Positions 36,691 to 46,800 of a stretch of DNA of 64,000 nt are shown piece after piece (position 1 is the first letter of the stretch; each line of letters starts with the position of its first letter). The position numbers and the translations under genes are program-made. The notes beneath the pieces were generated by a model. The model saw only the letters and a list, made by a program, of their open reading frames with translations, was not told where the DNA came from and ran no database searches. Source of the stretch: Centroberyx gerrardi (lineage: Eukaryota; Chordata; Actinopteri; Beryciformes; Berycidae); assembly GCF_048128805.1 (NCBI RefSeq), contig NC_135997.1:22677815-22741814 (forward strand), given 5' to 3'.

Positions 36691-37971
36691 GCACTGCAGC
36701 CCCATACAAAGTGATGAGCATTTTCACCAAAACCAAGCTACTATCTAAAGTTCCCATCGATGGATTCGGTCATGCCCAACACCTTCTGCTGGCTTTAAAA
36801 TGTTATGTTTGACTGCCATCTGGTGTCTAAGGATGGCAAGTGGATGACTGATCTACTGGCTTATATGCATCGTGCTTTGAAGAGTAGAGCAAGGACTTTG
36901 AGCTGAAAGTGCCCGCATACCATGGAGACATTTGGAGTGTTATTATGCTGCTTTTCGAGTGACATTTTTAAAGACAGCGTTGTTTTAATAGAAGCAAGGA
37001 GGCAGGCTAACCACTTGAGAGCTGTCTTGAGAGGATCAGCTGTCGTGGATCACAGTGTTTTCAGAGGCTGTCCGTGCTTTTGTACATGATAGAAACATGA
37101 ATTGTTTCCATGCAACTTGAGCTTATCCTTTAAGTTGACTGGCTCACGGTCAAAAAATGTTTATACATTGATCTCACTTTTTGTGTGCAAAAATAATCGA
37201 TTTCTTCAAAGCAACAAGAACTGCAGCTGTTGGATGAATGCAATGGAGACAATAGTGGGATACGCTGAAAAGAAGTGGAGTAAAAATACAAGGTTTTGTA
37301 TCTAGAAGTTTCCCACTTGAGTAAAGTTTCTTTCTAACACTGCTGACGGCATTTAATAGTTGAAGATGTAGAGATTTTTGTGAGACGGCAGGAGATTGGA
37401 GAGCTATTACGTATATTTGAGTTCCTCTTCTCGCAGGCCCAGAGCAAAACTTGATATCATGGGCCATGAATATGACTTAAGACAAAAAAAAACGGCCTTA
37501 TCCTCAGTCATTCTGTATGGACCCTTTGGGTACACTGGGCTCAAAGCCAGTGACAGCTATTTAGTTTGTCCCCTGCCTTACTCTCACTAAATTGCCATAA
37601 TGTTTCCTCTGTCTCTGTCTAGCTCTATTCATCATGAAGCCGCAGTAGCCCTGTCAGAGTTTTATTGATTATAAATGAATGTTTTTTGTGTCAGAGGATC
37701 TACTTTGCCATTGCAGATGTGGGGGAAATAAGGCAGGTATTAGTGCTTGCCTGTATGGGATAAAGGAAACATTTTTCATTAGTTTTATTCAGAGAGCTAT
37801 TACTGAAGAAAGTAGTCATGATTTGGTACAACTTTTTTTCTAATGCAGTCACAGTTTCTGTTTCATTTTGTTTTATAACAGCTCTATCTTTATTCTTCAT
37901 GCAACTGCAAGTCAGCTTATTCAGTCAAAAAATCATTCTCAAAGTCAAGAATGAGTGAATATTTAGTATGT

Positions 37972-37977
37972 TTTATT
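37972..37977 (-). terminator. Poly(A) signal of the ependymin-like gene
   Basis: AATAAA on the minus strand, 60 nt after the stop codon. It implies a very short 3' UTR of about 80 nt, which I infer; no cleavage site can be read from sequence alone. Confidence 0.65.
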
Positions 37978-38036
37978 GAGACAAGTCAAGGTTGATTGCT
38001 GAAAAACCAACGCTGAGCAATGCCATATGAGATCAA

Positions 38037-38157
38037 TCAGTGTTTTTCAAACAGGCTGTAAAAGTCAGAGGATTCGTCCCTGAGTTGGACGCCCTGACAG
38101 TAAGGCGGGGGGTAAAGCTCCTCGGGGTTCTCCACACCAATTACGTTGTCATAAAAG
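38037..38157 (-). CDS. Ependymin-like exon 6 (C-terminus)
   Basis: Forty codons including TGA at 38039-38037. It codes FYDNVIGVENPEELYPPPYC, the fourth conserved cysteine, and ends SLFEKH, like the SFFDLFHD end of classic ependymin. Acceptor ttattcacag. Confidence 0.93.
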
Positions 38158-40657
38158 CTGTGAATAAATAGGAAGACAGAGCAAGGATGTGATTTTTTTG
38201 TATTCACTTGCTGAAACTTACAGACAGATAAAAAATATAAGTGATGAAGCTCTTCAAAAATGCAAAATATTCTTTACATTATTTTGCTTCTGCTTCTGAT
38301 AGCATATTCTCTAAGCATATTCACCTTATAACCCTAAAGTAATATTTGAATTTGGTAAAATATTTTCACATTTTTGGCCTGCCTACCTCCATCTCAAAAT
38401 GAAATATCTTGAAATAATGATAATTGATATTGGCTGCTCCCAATATTCCTTGTTACTTCAAGCCTTTGCTTTTATTTTGAAAACCTAAAAAGAACCATAC
38501 TTCTGAAACATACAAAGTGTGACAATGTGGACGTCTATTTGCATCTTCTTTCTGACCATGACGCCAATTTAAAAGAAAATCACATTAATTTAATCAAATT
38601 AAAACATGCATTTTTTTTTCTTTTATTTGATATCATTGTATGTAGATTTGCATATCAGTGATAACTTCTGTTAGTGTTGAAATCTCTTTCCATATGCTGG
38701 TGACATGGTGGGTGATATGGTGTGCTTGCTGAAAAATAAAAGTGTTTACCAAAGTGCATGATTGTGTTACAGACCAAAGACTAACCTTATCGTCACCCAT
38801 CCAGTTTTGTCAGTGTGGTAGAAAGTGTTCACAGGAATACAACCAAACACAGTGGCTGAGATCAGGTACTTGGCTGAATAATCACACAAGGATGAAAGAA
38901 TGTGAGTCAATAAAGTGCCAGAATAAAAGCCAGCTTTGCAATTAACCAGCCAGATGAAAACTGCAGATCAGTATATGAATTCCTGAATAATACATTAAAA
39001 CTGTCCCTGTTTAATAACATTTCTCAACTCTTGCTAATTAAATGTCTGTGAAGAAAATGAGGCTAAAGCTGTAATACTGTCTTGTGGCTTTTACATTATG
39101 GTACTGAAAAGCAATGGGTGTTTTGCATAGGTGGGTGTGTCAGAGTAATAAGGCTGATGGGCGATGTATGTATACTGTATATAATGTAGATACTTCATAA
39201 TGTCCCTGTGTCCACATACTTGAAAACATCCCATCTGGTGTCGCCCAGTTATTCTTTAACATTTTATTGTAAGACTGGCACATACAAAGTACAAATTTGT
39301 TGTTCCGAGGCCGGCTCTTACCCTTCTCCTGCGTCTCTCCTATCCAAGTACTGACTTCCAGTCCGTCCAGAGGGGCAGAGGAGCTGCCCAGAATGATGGC
39401 AGCCAGCAGTGTAGCATTGTGGGGGATCTCCATGAGCTTGAAGTCACCCTTCAGGGGCTGCTTGACGCAGGTGCGGTCTTGCTCATTGATCAGATACATG
39501 ACATGCTGGTAGACGCAGGGAAATTATATGGGGAAATGTAGAGAGGAATGGATTAGAGTGGGGATGAGTAGAATCTGAGTTTTGTAGAATGGAGCAGAGT
39601 CAAGAGAGAACACCACAAAACACAATGCAGATACAGATGGAGTAACATAATAAAAAGTTCATTTTAAGCACCTGTTTCTGTGTACTAGTGAATTGTAAAA
39701 TAGTCATACATTGGCTCTAGCTGCCTTGCTTTGCTGTACAATTTGATGACAAGGTCTCTGTACAACAGTCCAAGGAAATGTCGTTATAATTGATGTACCT
39801 CTTTGTAGTTTAGGAGCCCATCGTAGTGGAAAGTTGTGTTGTCATAAGTGCCAATCTCTTTCATTCGTATACGCTGGCCATAAGCATCATAGACATATTT
39901 GGCATCGGCCATCAGATTCATTTTTTGGGCCGTCTGTGAAAAGGAGAGTTTGGAGTTATTTCACAGATCAGAGACTCTTTACCTGAGAAATAATTATAAT
40001 AACACTTTGCTTAAGATATACAGTACATCTATGGTAGTAATCTATGGCAGTATGGTATTTTTATAAGGATACTCATTAACACACAAAGCCCTATATCAGT
40101 AACGTGTTAGCCTGATATAAGCTTCTAATGGCTTCTAATTATAACATCCTTATTTACCAAATGTGCTTTCAGAGATTTCTATGCTATTATGATTGTAACT
40201 TGATAAATATTTTATTTGAAAGAAACACTTACCACAGCAATATGTCCAGACAGAAGAGGTGGAGATTCTGTTAGAGATAAGGAGTCTTTAGTCAATATAG
40301 TTTAAAGTATAAAAAAAACAGGCTAAAATAGAGGAAGAAGTGAATTAATGATGCAATTAAATTACATTTGTTGCATATCCTGTGTAACTGTGTGTATTGT
40401 ATGCAAAACGAGCACATTACTTGCATTATATGCAAAAAGTTGAGTTGGGTGATTAATACTTGCATTGTATTCAGTTGTCCTATTCAATATGTTACTACAG
40501 TTTTATTCAGAAAAACAAAACCTTACATGCAATTTTCAATGATAAAAGTACAGAATAAAATGCATATTTTCTTTTACTCACTGCAATGGTGAGGTTGTTT
40601 CTGGGCGAAACATCCCACTGCCAGGCAGATCAAGAGTACGACGATAGATTTTATCAT
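38037..40657 (-). CDS. Ependymin-like secreted glycoprotein, six exons, complete
   Basis: Spliced from exons 40657-40582, 40267-40233, 39933-39799, 39505-39322, 38873-38786 and 38157-38037; all introns are GT-AG and the sum is 639 nt (212 aa plus stop), close to the roughly 215 aa usual for fish ependymins. Residues 1-18 form a hydrophobic signal peptide ending CFA. The mature part has exactly four cysteines (25, 95, 155, 193), as in the family, and N-glycosylation sequons at N69 (NTT) and N112 (NAT). Family landmarks are LMEIP (106-110), FGCIPV (153-158), the HTDKTGW segment, FYDNVIGVENP and PPPYC. Ependymins are secreted, calcium-binding glycoproteins first described from fish brain extracellular fluid, with many tissue-specific paralogues. 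The paralogue here cannot be fixed without a tree. It lies head-to-head with styx, about 2.9 kb apart. A TATA box and a poly(A) signal flank it at sensible distances. Confidence 0.93.
38786..38873 (-). CDS. Ependymin-like exon 5
   Basis: An 88-nt exon, residues 144-172 plus two bases. It codes AKYLISATVFGCIPV and then NTFYHTDKTGW, carrying the third conserved cysteine. It has no stop-free context long enough to stand out, so it was located by family homology and confirmed by phase on both sides (GAG AAG G|CC and ATA AG|C). Acceptor gattattcag, donor GTTAGT. Confidence 0.88.
39322..39505 (-). CDS. Ependymin-like exon 4
   Basis: 61 codons plus one base, residues 83-143. It carries the second conserved cysteine (RTC), the family hallmark LMEIPHNAT with sequon N112, and the GLEVSTW strand. 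Acceptor taccag, donor GTAAGA. Confidence 0.93.
39799..39933 (-). CDS. Ependymin-like exon 3
   Basis: 45 codons in phase 0, residues 38-82, from TAQKMNL to LLNYKE. It includes the sequon N69-T-T and the YDAYGQRIR strand that aligns with the SYDSKANKFRF part of classic ependymin. Acceptor ttttcacag, donor GTACAT, which is weak at +3 to +6. Confidence 0.9.
40233..40267 (-). CDS. Ependymin-like exon 2
   Basis: A 35-nt micro-exon coding KSPPLLSGHIAV (first codon split). It matches the family segment after the first cysteine (C-x-PPLLSG). Acceptor ctaacag, donor GTAAGT. It is too short to appear as an open reading frame and was found by homology and phase. Confidence 0.88.
40582..40657 (-). CDS. 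Ependymin-like exon 1 (signal peptide)
   Basis: Codes residues 1-25 plus one base. The ATG at 40657 starts a run of hydrophobic residues (IVVLLICLAVGCFA) followed by QKQPHHC, which carries the first conserved cysteine. The donor is GTGAGT. No in-frame alternative start is needed. Confidence 0.93.
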
Positions 40658-40717
40658 TCTTTCTGTCCCAACACACTCTCACCTAACAGTCTGTCACAGA
40701 GACTCCAAATCACTTCC

Positions 40718-40724
40718 TTATAAA
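40718..40724 (-). promoter_or_regulatory. TATA box of the ependymin-like gene
   Basis: On the minus strand the sequence reads gTTTATAAgg, 61 bp before the ATG. A start site about 30 bp downstream (near 40690) would give a leader of roughly 35 nt. A focused TATA promoter suits a tissue-specific, highly expressed secreted protein. Confidence 0.6.
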
Positions 40725-41490
40725 CAGTATCTAGTGGGCGGTTGCGGCAGTTGTTTACCAAGATCTAACGTCATTGACCTATGTATCCTTTGCTATGCTA
40801 TCCACAATTAATCTCCAATCAGCACTCATGACATGTAAACAGAGTGGTTTCATGTTTTCCTTATGGCTTCAGCTCTTGTCTAGAACTGCAATCAAAACAT
40901 AAATGTGTGCTTTTGTTCTAAGAAACCACATGATTTCCCCCTGTGAGTATAAAGGGGCATCGCTATCTCAATCACAACCTGATAAGGTTGTTAAAGAGAC
41001 AAACTCACAACTGTTACCAATGTGGCAAAATCATTTGAGGGTTAAGGAGTTCTATTTTGGGACTCAGATTCAATTGAAATTTGAAAATTTACTTTTTCTT
41101 TTATTTTATTTTTGTTTTATTTGAAAAGACCTGTTGTCCTTCTAACCTGTATGGCTGTTCTCTGGCTTTTTGCATGTCTCATGCCCTCCAACTGAAGGTA
41201 ATCTAATCTTATCTTATCTCAGATAAAGTGATTCAATACACTCTAAAGTTTCGGTGCCTTTATAATATTGTGTTATATAGGTCACACAATGCAATCTTGG
41301 TTTTGGTGGCTCCTGAGGGTAGATATTGGATATAAAGCAGAGGACACAACAAGTAGCCATGGCACAACAAAAAACAAGTTGAGTTGAGCTGAATTGACCC
41401 AGGCTAAAGTAGTTTGTGGTTTTAAGGCGAAAACCTGACTGACACTTTAACAGGCGCAAAAGTGGGAACACTTGCAAGTTAAAGAACCAT

Positions 41491-41932
41491 TTAAAGGGCC
41501 AATATGTAATGTATGACTTCTATTGACCTCCATCACCAACCAGTAGGAACTGCAACAACACTGACAGGTCTCTGGCACAGTCCCACCCCACCACCGCCAC
41601 TACCCACCCCTCTCACCCCGCTCACCCCGCTCACCCCTCTCACCCCTCTCATCCCTCCCATCCCCTTGAGTTACAGTGGCCTAGTTGACATAATAAAGCC
41701 ACATTTTGGCTTGAGAACAAAATGTCTTGCAATGCCTCAAATTCCAATAGACTAGGATTTTTTTGCTCCAAAAGAGTACGAGCCAGAAAGTGACTTTTGA
41801 AAGTCAGAACTCTCAGCACTTGGTGACATAATCAGTCATTGGTACTGATCAACAACCCTATCACCCTATCAAATATATTATGGTCATTTTGTATTCTGGG
41901 GCAGTAAATATCTTACTTATTGCCCCTTTAAA
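41491..41932. mobile_element. MITE-like element with TTAAAGGG ends
   Basis: Left end ttaaagggccaatatgtaat and reversed right end ttaaaggggcaataagtaag are near matches, so the element is bounded by inverted repeats starting TTAA. A 9-bp minisatellite lies inside. Confidence 0.7.
41612..41665. repeat. Six 9-bp units (ctcacccct)
   Basis: Six tandem 9-mers: two ctcaccccg, two ctcacccct, ctcatccct, cccatcccc. Because nine is a multiple of three, the plus frame reads a PLT tripeptide repeat; it is not a gene. Confidence 0.9.
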
Positions 41933-43516
41933 TGATAATTCACTTAATACTATTTTGCCCTTATCTTGTTTGTAACTGATTACCCCATATTGATTGTTGT
42001 TGGGGTCACTGCTGCTTTGTTTTGAATTTAATTGAATTCCTGCAAAACTGTATTTTGAAACAATTTCAACACACTGGCTAATTTTGGGTCCAACCCCATA
42101 GTTTAAGAAACAGCAATTTAGAGGACACAATATATTGCAACACAAATGTATTGCACTTTGAAATTAAAACCCTTCATATACATTTGTGAGTTGATATCAC
42201 ACTTGGTCTATTTAGCACAATGCTGTAATGATGATGTATTTCTTAATCCACATGGAAGGTGTAATCCTGCCTAATGTCCACAAAGGGAGATAAAGCACTA
42301 CATGCTTGCCTGAAGTTCAGGATCTTCCCCTTTACTTCTATAGATATTCCTATTGCCTGAGACTTTTTATCAATGCTGTGAACTTAAGTAACTTATTTAA
42401 TGCTCATTTGCATCTTAGGATGTGTAATCTACATGATTGTAATGTGAAGAAATGTAATAAAATGGTCAAACATCCAAGGGTTCTATTTCATTAGTGGCAT
42501 AGTGTGGCTTTAGTGTGTGGAGTACAATGATGAACTTTTAGTAAAGTTGTACAGAAATAGTAGATAATTCTATATCATTCCAAGTCATTCTTGGGCAGTG
42601 TCATCGCCTGATTATACATTAGGGAAGTGGTTCAATGTGTGAACCTGTTTTCATATCTGTAGCGCATTACTGCTCTTCCCCTTTCTAACACAATCACATG
42701 TGAGTGTGTGTAAGGCTGTGGTTGTCCCTGAGAAAACAATGAGGCAAACTTTATGGAAAATTCACTATTGCTTCAACATAGCAGGCCTTGGCGCATACAA
42801 AATCAAAGCCTACAAATGGAGCAAATTAATTAGATTCAAGAAGCCAAAACGATCATTTAGTCTACTCTGATAATATACTTTGGTGCCACTCAGCAATTCA
42901 TTCATGTTTGAACATAATAAGCTGTACATAATGAATTAAGTATTATCTCAGTCTACACAGTCTACAAGCAGTACACAATTAGTTGGACATTTAAAAAATG
43001 TTAATCAAACATCTGCAAATTGTTGGGTCTTGTAAGCCCATATGGGAAATAAGAACGCCTGTTTGAAAGGTACAAGTGAGTTTCAACTTTATTTTTGGTA
43101 TTTCTACATGGCAAAATGGATTTTGTTTTATGTATGTACTGTATTTATCTAAAAGTGATATAATTTACAAGATGCAAGACTATAATCTTGATGGAAATCA
43201 AATTTACATTACTGACATAATTGTTATGTATGCTACATCCACAAATGGAAATGGAATGGAAAGACACCTAAGCTTAATGCATTCTTGATTAAGTTCAAGG
43301 ACTATTGTCATGATTTGCAAGCTGCAAAATAGCCAAAAAGACTTTATAATCTATTCCAATAATTCCCCTATTATAGGCCTACTATCATTTTATTATTATT
43401 ATCATCTCTTTCTTTTTGTTTCGACCTGTGTGTGTTGATGTAGTTGAAGTGATGTATGATGATGTGATGTACTGAGTTGAGTGGTTATAAACAAAATTGT
43501 TGTGAGTGTCGGACAG

Positions 43517-43640
43517 CGACCACTAGATGCCGCTGTTGCTCTCCTTTGGCTCTTTCTTGTTCTGTTCTTTCCACGCGTCCACCGGCCAAGTGCGTGGTCA
43601 CGTGATACATCTGTCAGGGGACAGCAGCATGGCGGACATG
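43517..43640 (+). promoter_or_regulatory. styx: Putative styx promoter with CTCF-like, E-box and YY1-like motifs
   Basis: Three motifs precede the styx start. CCACTAGATGCCGC at 43520-43533 resembles the CTCF core with one mismatch. GTCACGTGAT at 43597-43606 is a USF/CLEAR-type E-box. ATGGCGG at 43629-43635 is a YY1-type element, often found just downstream of start sites. CpG content rises here. No TATA box is visible. The motif matches are seen; their function is inferred. Confidence 0.45.
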
Positions 43641-43747
43641 CATGTGGAACCTCAAAACAAACCGCAACGATTCTTCAGCTAACCCGCCGTCAGAAACATC
43701 GATACCGCGCGCAGAGCCGGGCCGCCGGTGCCCGCATACACTGCAGA

Positions 43748-43807
43748 ATGGACGAGGAGAATAAACTCCAGTTCCCGTCCCTGCCCGCGTCCAAGGAGGA
43801 TCTTCTG
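43748..43807 (+). CDS. styx: styx exon 1 (coding part)
   Basis: Twenty codons, MDEENKLQFPSLPASKEDLL, in phase 0; the donor is GTGTGT directly after CTG. The transcript start probably lies near 43.6 kb, in the CpG-richer stretch that carries an E-box and a YY1-type motif. Confidence 0.93.
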
Positions 43808-46800
43808 GTGTGTGCACGGCAACTTGCATTAGCTGGAATGTCATGTGTGTGTGTTTGCCTGGCTAATGTTAGCTAACCTCACCACCAGTAGCCCTAGCTT
43901 TATTGCTTGCCAGCTAAAGAACGGAGAGAAGTGGTCATGTTTTTGGCAAACCCATTGCAGTCGATTTGTGAAATCTTAAGTATTTTTTAGAATAAGTCCA
44001 TGTCGGTATCTCCTTGTGCCCTCTCGTTATTGTTTACTATGCTAACACTGAATAGCCTAGCTTCCTACCATTAGCCACGTAGCTATGTCGGCAATCATAC
44101 CCATATGGTGACTGAAGCACTTTTAGCAATTATCACATCCACCAAGCAACTAGCCGTGTTTGTCTTGGTTGCTAACATTTTATTTCCTATCTCACAGGAC
44201 TGGGCATATCCAATGAGACGAGAAATGCAGGTACATAACATTAGCTCTTTTTTTTTTTCGTAGCAAGGGCTTTCTGACAGCAGAATGTCTTGAAGCTTTT
44301 CTCTGCAGAAGGCAGTGGTTCCCCAACAGCAGGGCGTGGATCCCAAATGGTCTTTGCCCCCAGCTGAATAAATGTCTTGTCATTCTTCTCAGTTACTAGC
44401 AGTTATGCTAAATAACAGTGTGTGAATGTTGGTAAACGTGTCATAGGTTTGACTACCCCAATGCTATACTAGTCTAGTCTGGTCTGGTCTGCTGTCTGTT
44501 TGGACATTATGGCCCTTTAAAAGTTTGAGGATCTTTTATATAGAGAAACGGATTAGATATGTTGAACCTTGGTAGCTAGCTACTATTGTTAGCTTAGACA
44601 TACGGGCTGTGAGAGTTTTAATACTGCATGGTCCATCTTAGTGGGCAGATCATTCTGCCAGCTGCTAAATGCAGTGCTATATTGCTTCATCCTAGTAAAT
44701 ACATAATCACAGAAACAAGGTTTAACCTCTAAACAACAGAACATACTGTAAATGTGACTGATTCTATTGGACTGCAAGAAATGTGTCTGTGCTTTCAGTG
44801 ATGTCATCCTGCTGTGTCTTTCTTTTCAGGAGATATTACCAGGATTGTTTTTAGGTCCCTACTCTGCTGCAATGAAAAGCAAGGTAATTTCTACATAATT
44901 TAACTACTGACACTTGCAGAGAGAGTGACAGAGAGAGACTATGAGTCTGTTATTGTTATAGCTCATGTGACGTCTCTCCTTTTTCTCTGTCCAGCTGCCA
45001 ATCCTTGAGAGACAGGGCATAACGCATATTGTGTGTGTCCGCCAAGACATTGAAGCCAATTTTATCAAGCCTAATTTCCCACATACATTTAGGTAAGTGA
45101 TTAATGAAGAACTCCCTATCATCTGACCTCTCTATATCCGAACATTTGATGTGAAGCTCTCATTGCATCAGTGTATTTTTGTGTGAAAAGCTGTTTGAGT
45201 AAGTGCTTTTTTTTGCTAGCCCATGCACTAAATGTCATATTTTTTTTTAGATACCTTGTGTTAGATATTGCTGACAATCCAGTGGAAAATATTATACGAT
45301 TTTTCCCTATGGTGAGTTATAAAAAGTATACTGTTTGCTTCCTTGTTAACAAGATTTATATTTCAATGTGAGACATACCATGTGCATTTTCCGTTATGCA
45401 TGATGTGTTTTACCATTTCATTTTGCTCCTACCTCCTAACAGACTAAAGAATTTATTGATAGCTGCTTAGCAACTGGAGGTAATGATGCATCAATTTCCA
45501 TTTTGAATGCTCATATTGTTTGTCATATAGAATAGATACACTTTAACTTTTTGAGCAGTATTATCAACAATCTTTGGTCTTCCTCCCTTAGGAAAGGTAC
45601 TGGTTCATGGTAATGCAGGGATTTCAAGAAGGTATTTTTATTTATTTATTTTATATAACATTTGATATTTATACTCTGTGCAGTGAATCCTATATAATGT
45701 TCCAATAATGTTTCTAGTTGCTAGTTTCTAAGAGACGTGAAGTAATAAAAAAAAACTAAATGCTGACGATGGAGCAGAGCACAAATTACAGCTGGGCATA
45801 TAAAACATATAAAATCTCTCCTTCGTTTATCATTTCAGTGCTGCCTTAGTGATTGCATACCTTATGGAGACCTTCGGGATGAAATACAGGCAAGTTTCCA
45901 ATCTCAAATTAATTGCTTTTTCCATATTTTCCCAGAGGATAAAACCAATCTGACTTTTCGAATAAATGTGTGTGATTGTTCCTTCTTGTTGCATGCAATT
46001 AAAGGCTTAAGATGCACATTTCTTTTTTTTTTGGACCAGTATTTGATAACTGTATAGTTTATCCCTCTGAGTACCACTGCTGAGGGTGTTAGGTTAACTT
46101 GTTTATAATATGTGCAAAAAGATGAAACCAAATGCCCACTATAACATCATTGTTATGTAGAACATCAAATATTTGAAAAGGTTCAGCAGGAATAGAATCA
46201 CATTCTTTAGAATTTGCTACAGAATTGTAGAACAGAACAGAATTATCAAGATAACACGGTTGCTGCTGAACTTTGCGATGGTTTAGCTGCTCAGTCTGCC
46301 AGCGGCTGCTGTTGTAACCTGCTGCTCTGTTTATTCCATAGGGATGCTTTCAGCCACGTCCAGGAGAGGAGGTTCTGCATCAACCCCAACGTGGGCTTTG
46401 TGCATCAGTTACAGGTAAGCTCTGACATGGAGAGAGATGGGGCTTAGAATTCTGATTTGTCAACCCGTGGGCTGCGACAGTCCAATCAATACGTGATCGT
46501 GAACAAATCACTGTCATAGCTACAGCAAGCAACTGATCTGTTATGTCAACAAGATATATTGCCTTGAGCTTCTTTGAGTTTGTCGGGCGAACACATCGGC
46601 GTATCACAAATAGGCTGCAAAATGGAACTGGTTTGGTTTGGTCTTTAAAATAACAACAATTATGTTTCCTTTGTCTTTGAAAAAGAAGTAAATGTGGGGT
46701 ATGAGATTGCAGTAATATCCCAGTTGACAGTATGACCATATGCCTGCCTGCAATGATGACAGGTATCTCCAAATTGTGATCTGAAATGCGGGTGACCTAT

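Larger units (their letters stand above)
34677..37971. other. Gene-free segment 3' of the ependymin-like gene
   Basis: AC run at 35,097-35,120, then repeat-free DNA with two candidate conserved blocks (35,430-35,770 and 36,470-36,690). No exon was recognised. Confidence 0.45.
40730..43516. other. Intergenic spacer between the ependymin-like gene and styx
   Basis: Head-to-head spacer of about 2.8 kb. It holds a 442-bp MITE-like element (41,491-41,932) and otherwise AT-rich unique DNA. No gene seen. Confidence 0.6.

Noticed and set aside
43481-43747. Upstream in-frame extension of styx exon 1 (89 more codons)
   Set aside because: It has no similarity to STYX, whose N-terminus starts at MDEENKLQFPSLP; it overlaps the promoter-like region and is best read as leader or promoter.
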